Shown: piece by piece, positions 7,845 through 7,901 of the stretch | Layout of the letters: every line of letters begins with the position of its first letter | Position numbering within the stretch: position 1 is the first letter of the stretch | NCBI GenBank assembly: GCA_007136055.1 | Contig: SLHT01000187.1 | Location: 1 to 7,901 of the forward strand | Origin: Syntrophomonadaceae bacterium | GTDB lineage: Bacteria; Bacillota; Dethiobacteria; DTU022 | Length of the DNA stretch: 7,901 bases | Direction: 5' to 3' | The notes under the pieces: model-generated | What the model was told of the DNA's origin: nothing | Database searches by the model: none | Seen by the model: the letters and a program-made list of their open reading frames with translations, nothing else | Program-made: the position numbers and the translations under genes

Positions 7845-7901
7845 ATGAACTTAGACCAGTTGTTAGCCCGCCGCCTGCCGGATTCACTTCTGAGGACAGC
7901 A
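7845..7901 (+). CDS. start of an unidentified gene, cut by the window end
   Basis: Only the first 19 codons are present (MNLDQLLARRLPDSLLRTA). AGGAGGAG at 7832-7839, an almost perfect Shine-Dalgarno, lies five nt before the ATG, so this is a real start. The N-terminus is amphipathic with no signal peptide or membrane segment. The product cannot be named from this much sequence. It is divergent from ktrB and has its own promoter. Confidence 0.75.
   Translation, partial: MNLDQLLARRLPDSLLRTA

Overview
The window looks like chromosomal DNA from an anaerobic Firmicute of the Clostridia (a Peptococcaceae/Desulfotomaculum-like lineage is a guess). The basis is the AGGAGG-type ribosome binding sites, the use of TTG starts, moderate GC coding DNA with AT-rich spacers, sigma-A type promoters with extended -10 elements, and a KtrAB-type potassium system. 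No transposase, phage gene, CRISPR array, tRNA or rRNA was seen.

Left half (395-5045, plus strand): one probable five-gene operon. A strong promoter (TTGACA, 18 bp, TGC-TATAAA) sits at 395-424. An 8+8 bp palindrome covers the predicted transcription start, and a leader of about 170 nt holds several small hairpins. The genes are, in order: a polytopic UPF0104/YbhN/LPG-synthase-TM type membrane protein (600-1694); two adjacent, mutually similar SAM-binding Rossmann proteins whose motifs look more like nicotianamine synthase (NAS) than ordinary methyltransferases (1728-2399 and 2396-2947, ATGA overlap); a FeoA (2974-3237, TTG start); and a compact FeoB (3255-5045). This FeoB has a cysteine-rich insertion in its G domain. 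The layout suggests ferrous iron (or related metal) uptake coupled to synthesis of a small NAS-like aminocarboxypropyl product. That link is inference and is the most interesting feature here.

Middle (5046-5295): a convergent spacer between feoB and ktrA. It holds overlapping inverted repeats and a 59-codon minus-strand open frame with no convincing start, whose C-terminal part looks coding. It may be a gene remnant or an unannotated small gene.

Right half (5296-7322, minus strand): ktrB (TTG start) followed after 32 nt by ktrA. They encode the membrane and regulatory RCK subunits of a K+ uptake system, transcribed leftward from a probable promoter at 7384-7412. A perfect 12-bp palindrome lies in its leader.

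Right end (7323-7901): a divergent intergenic region with a weak minus-strand reading frame, a minus-strand terminator-like hairpin, and an extended -10 promoter lying in an inverted repeat. The promoter precedes the first 19 codons of an unidentified plus-strand gene that runs off the window.
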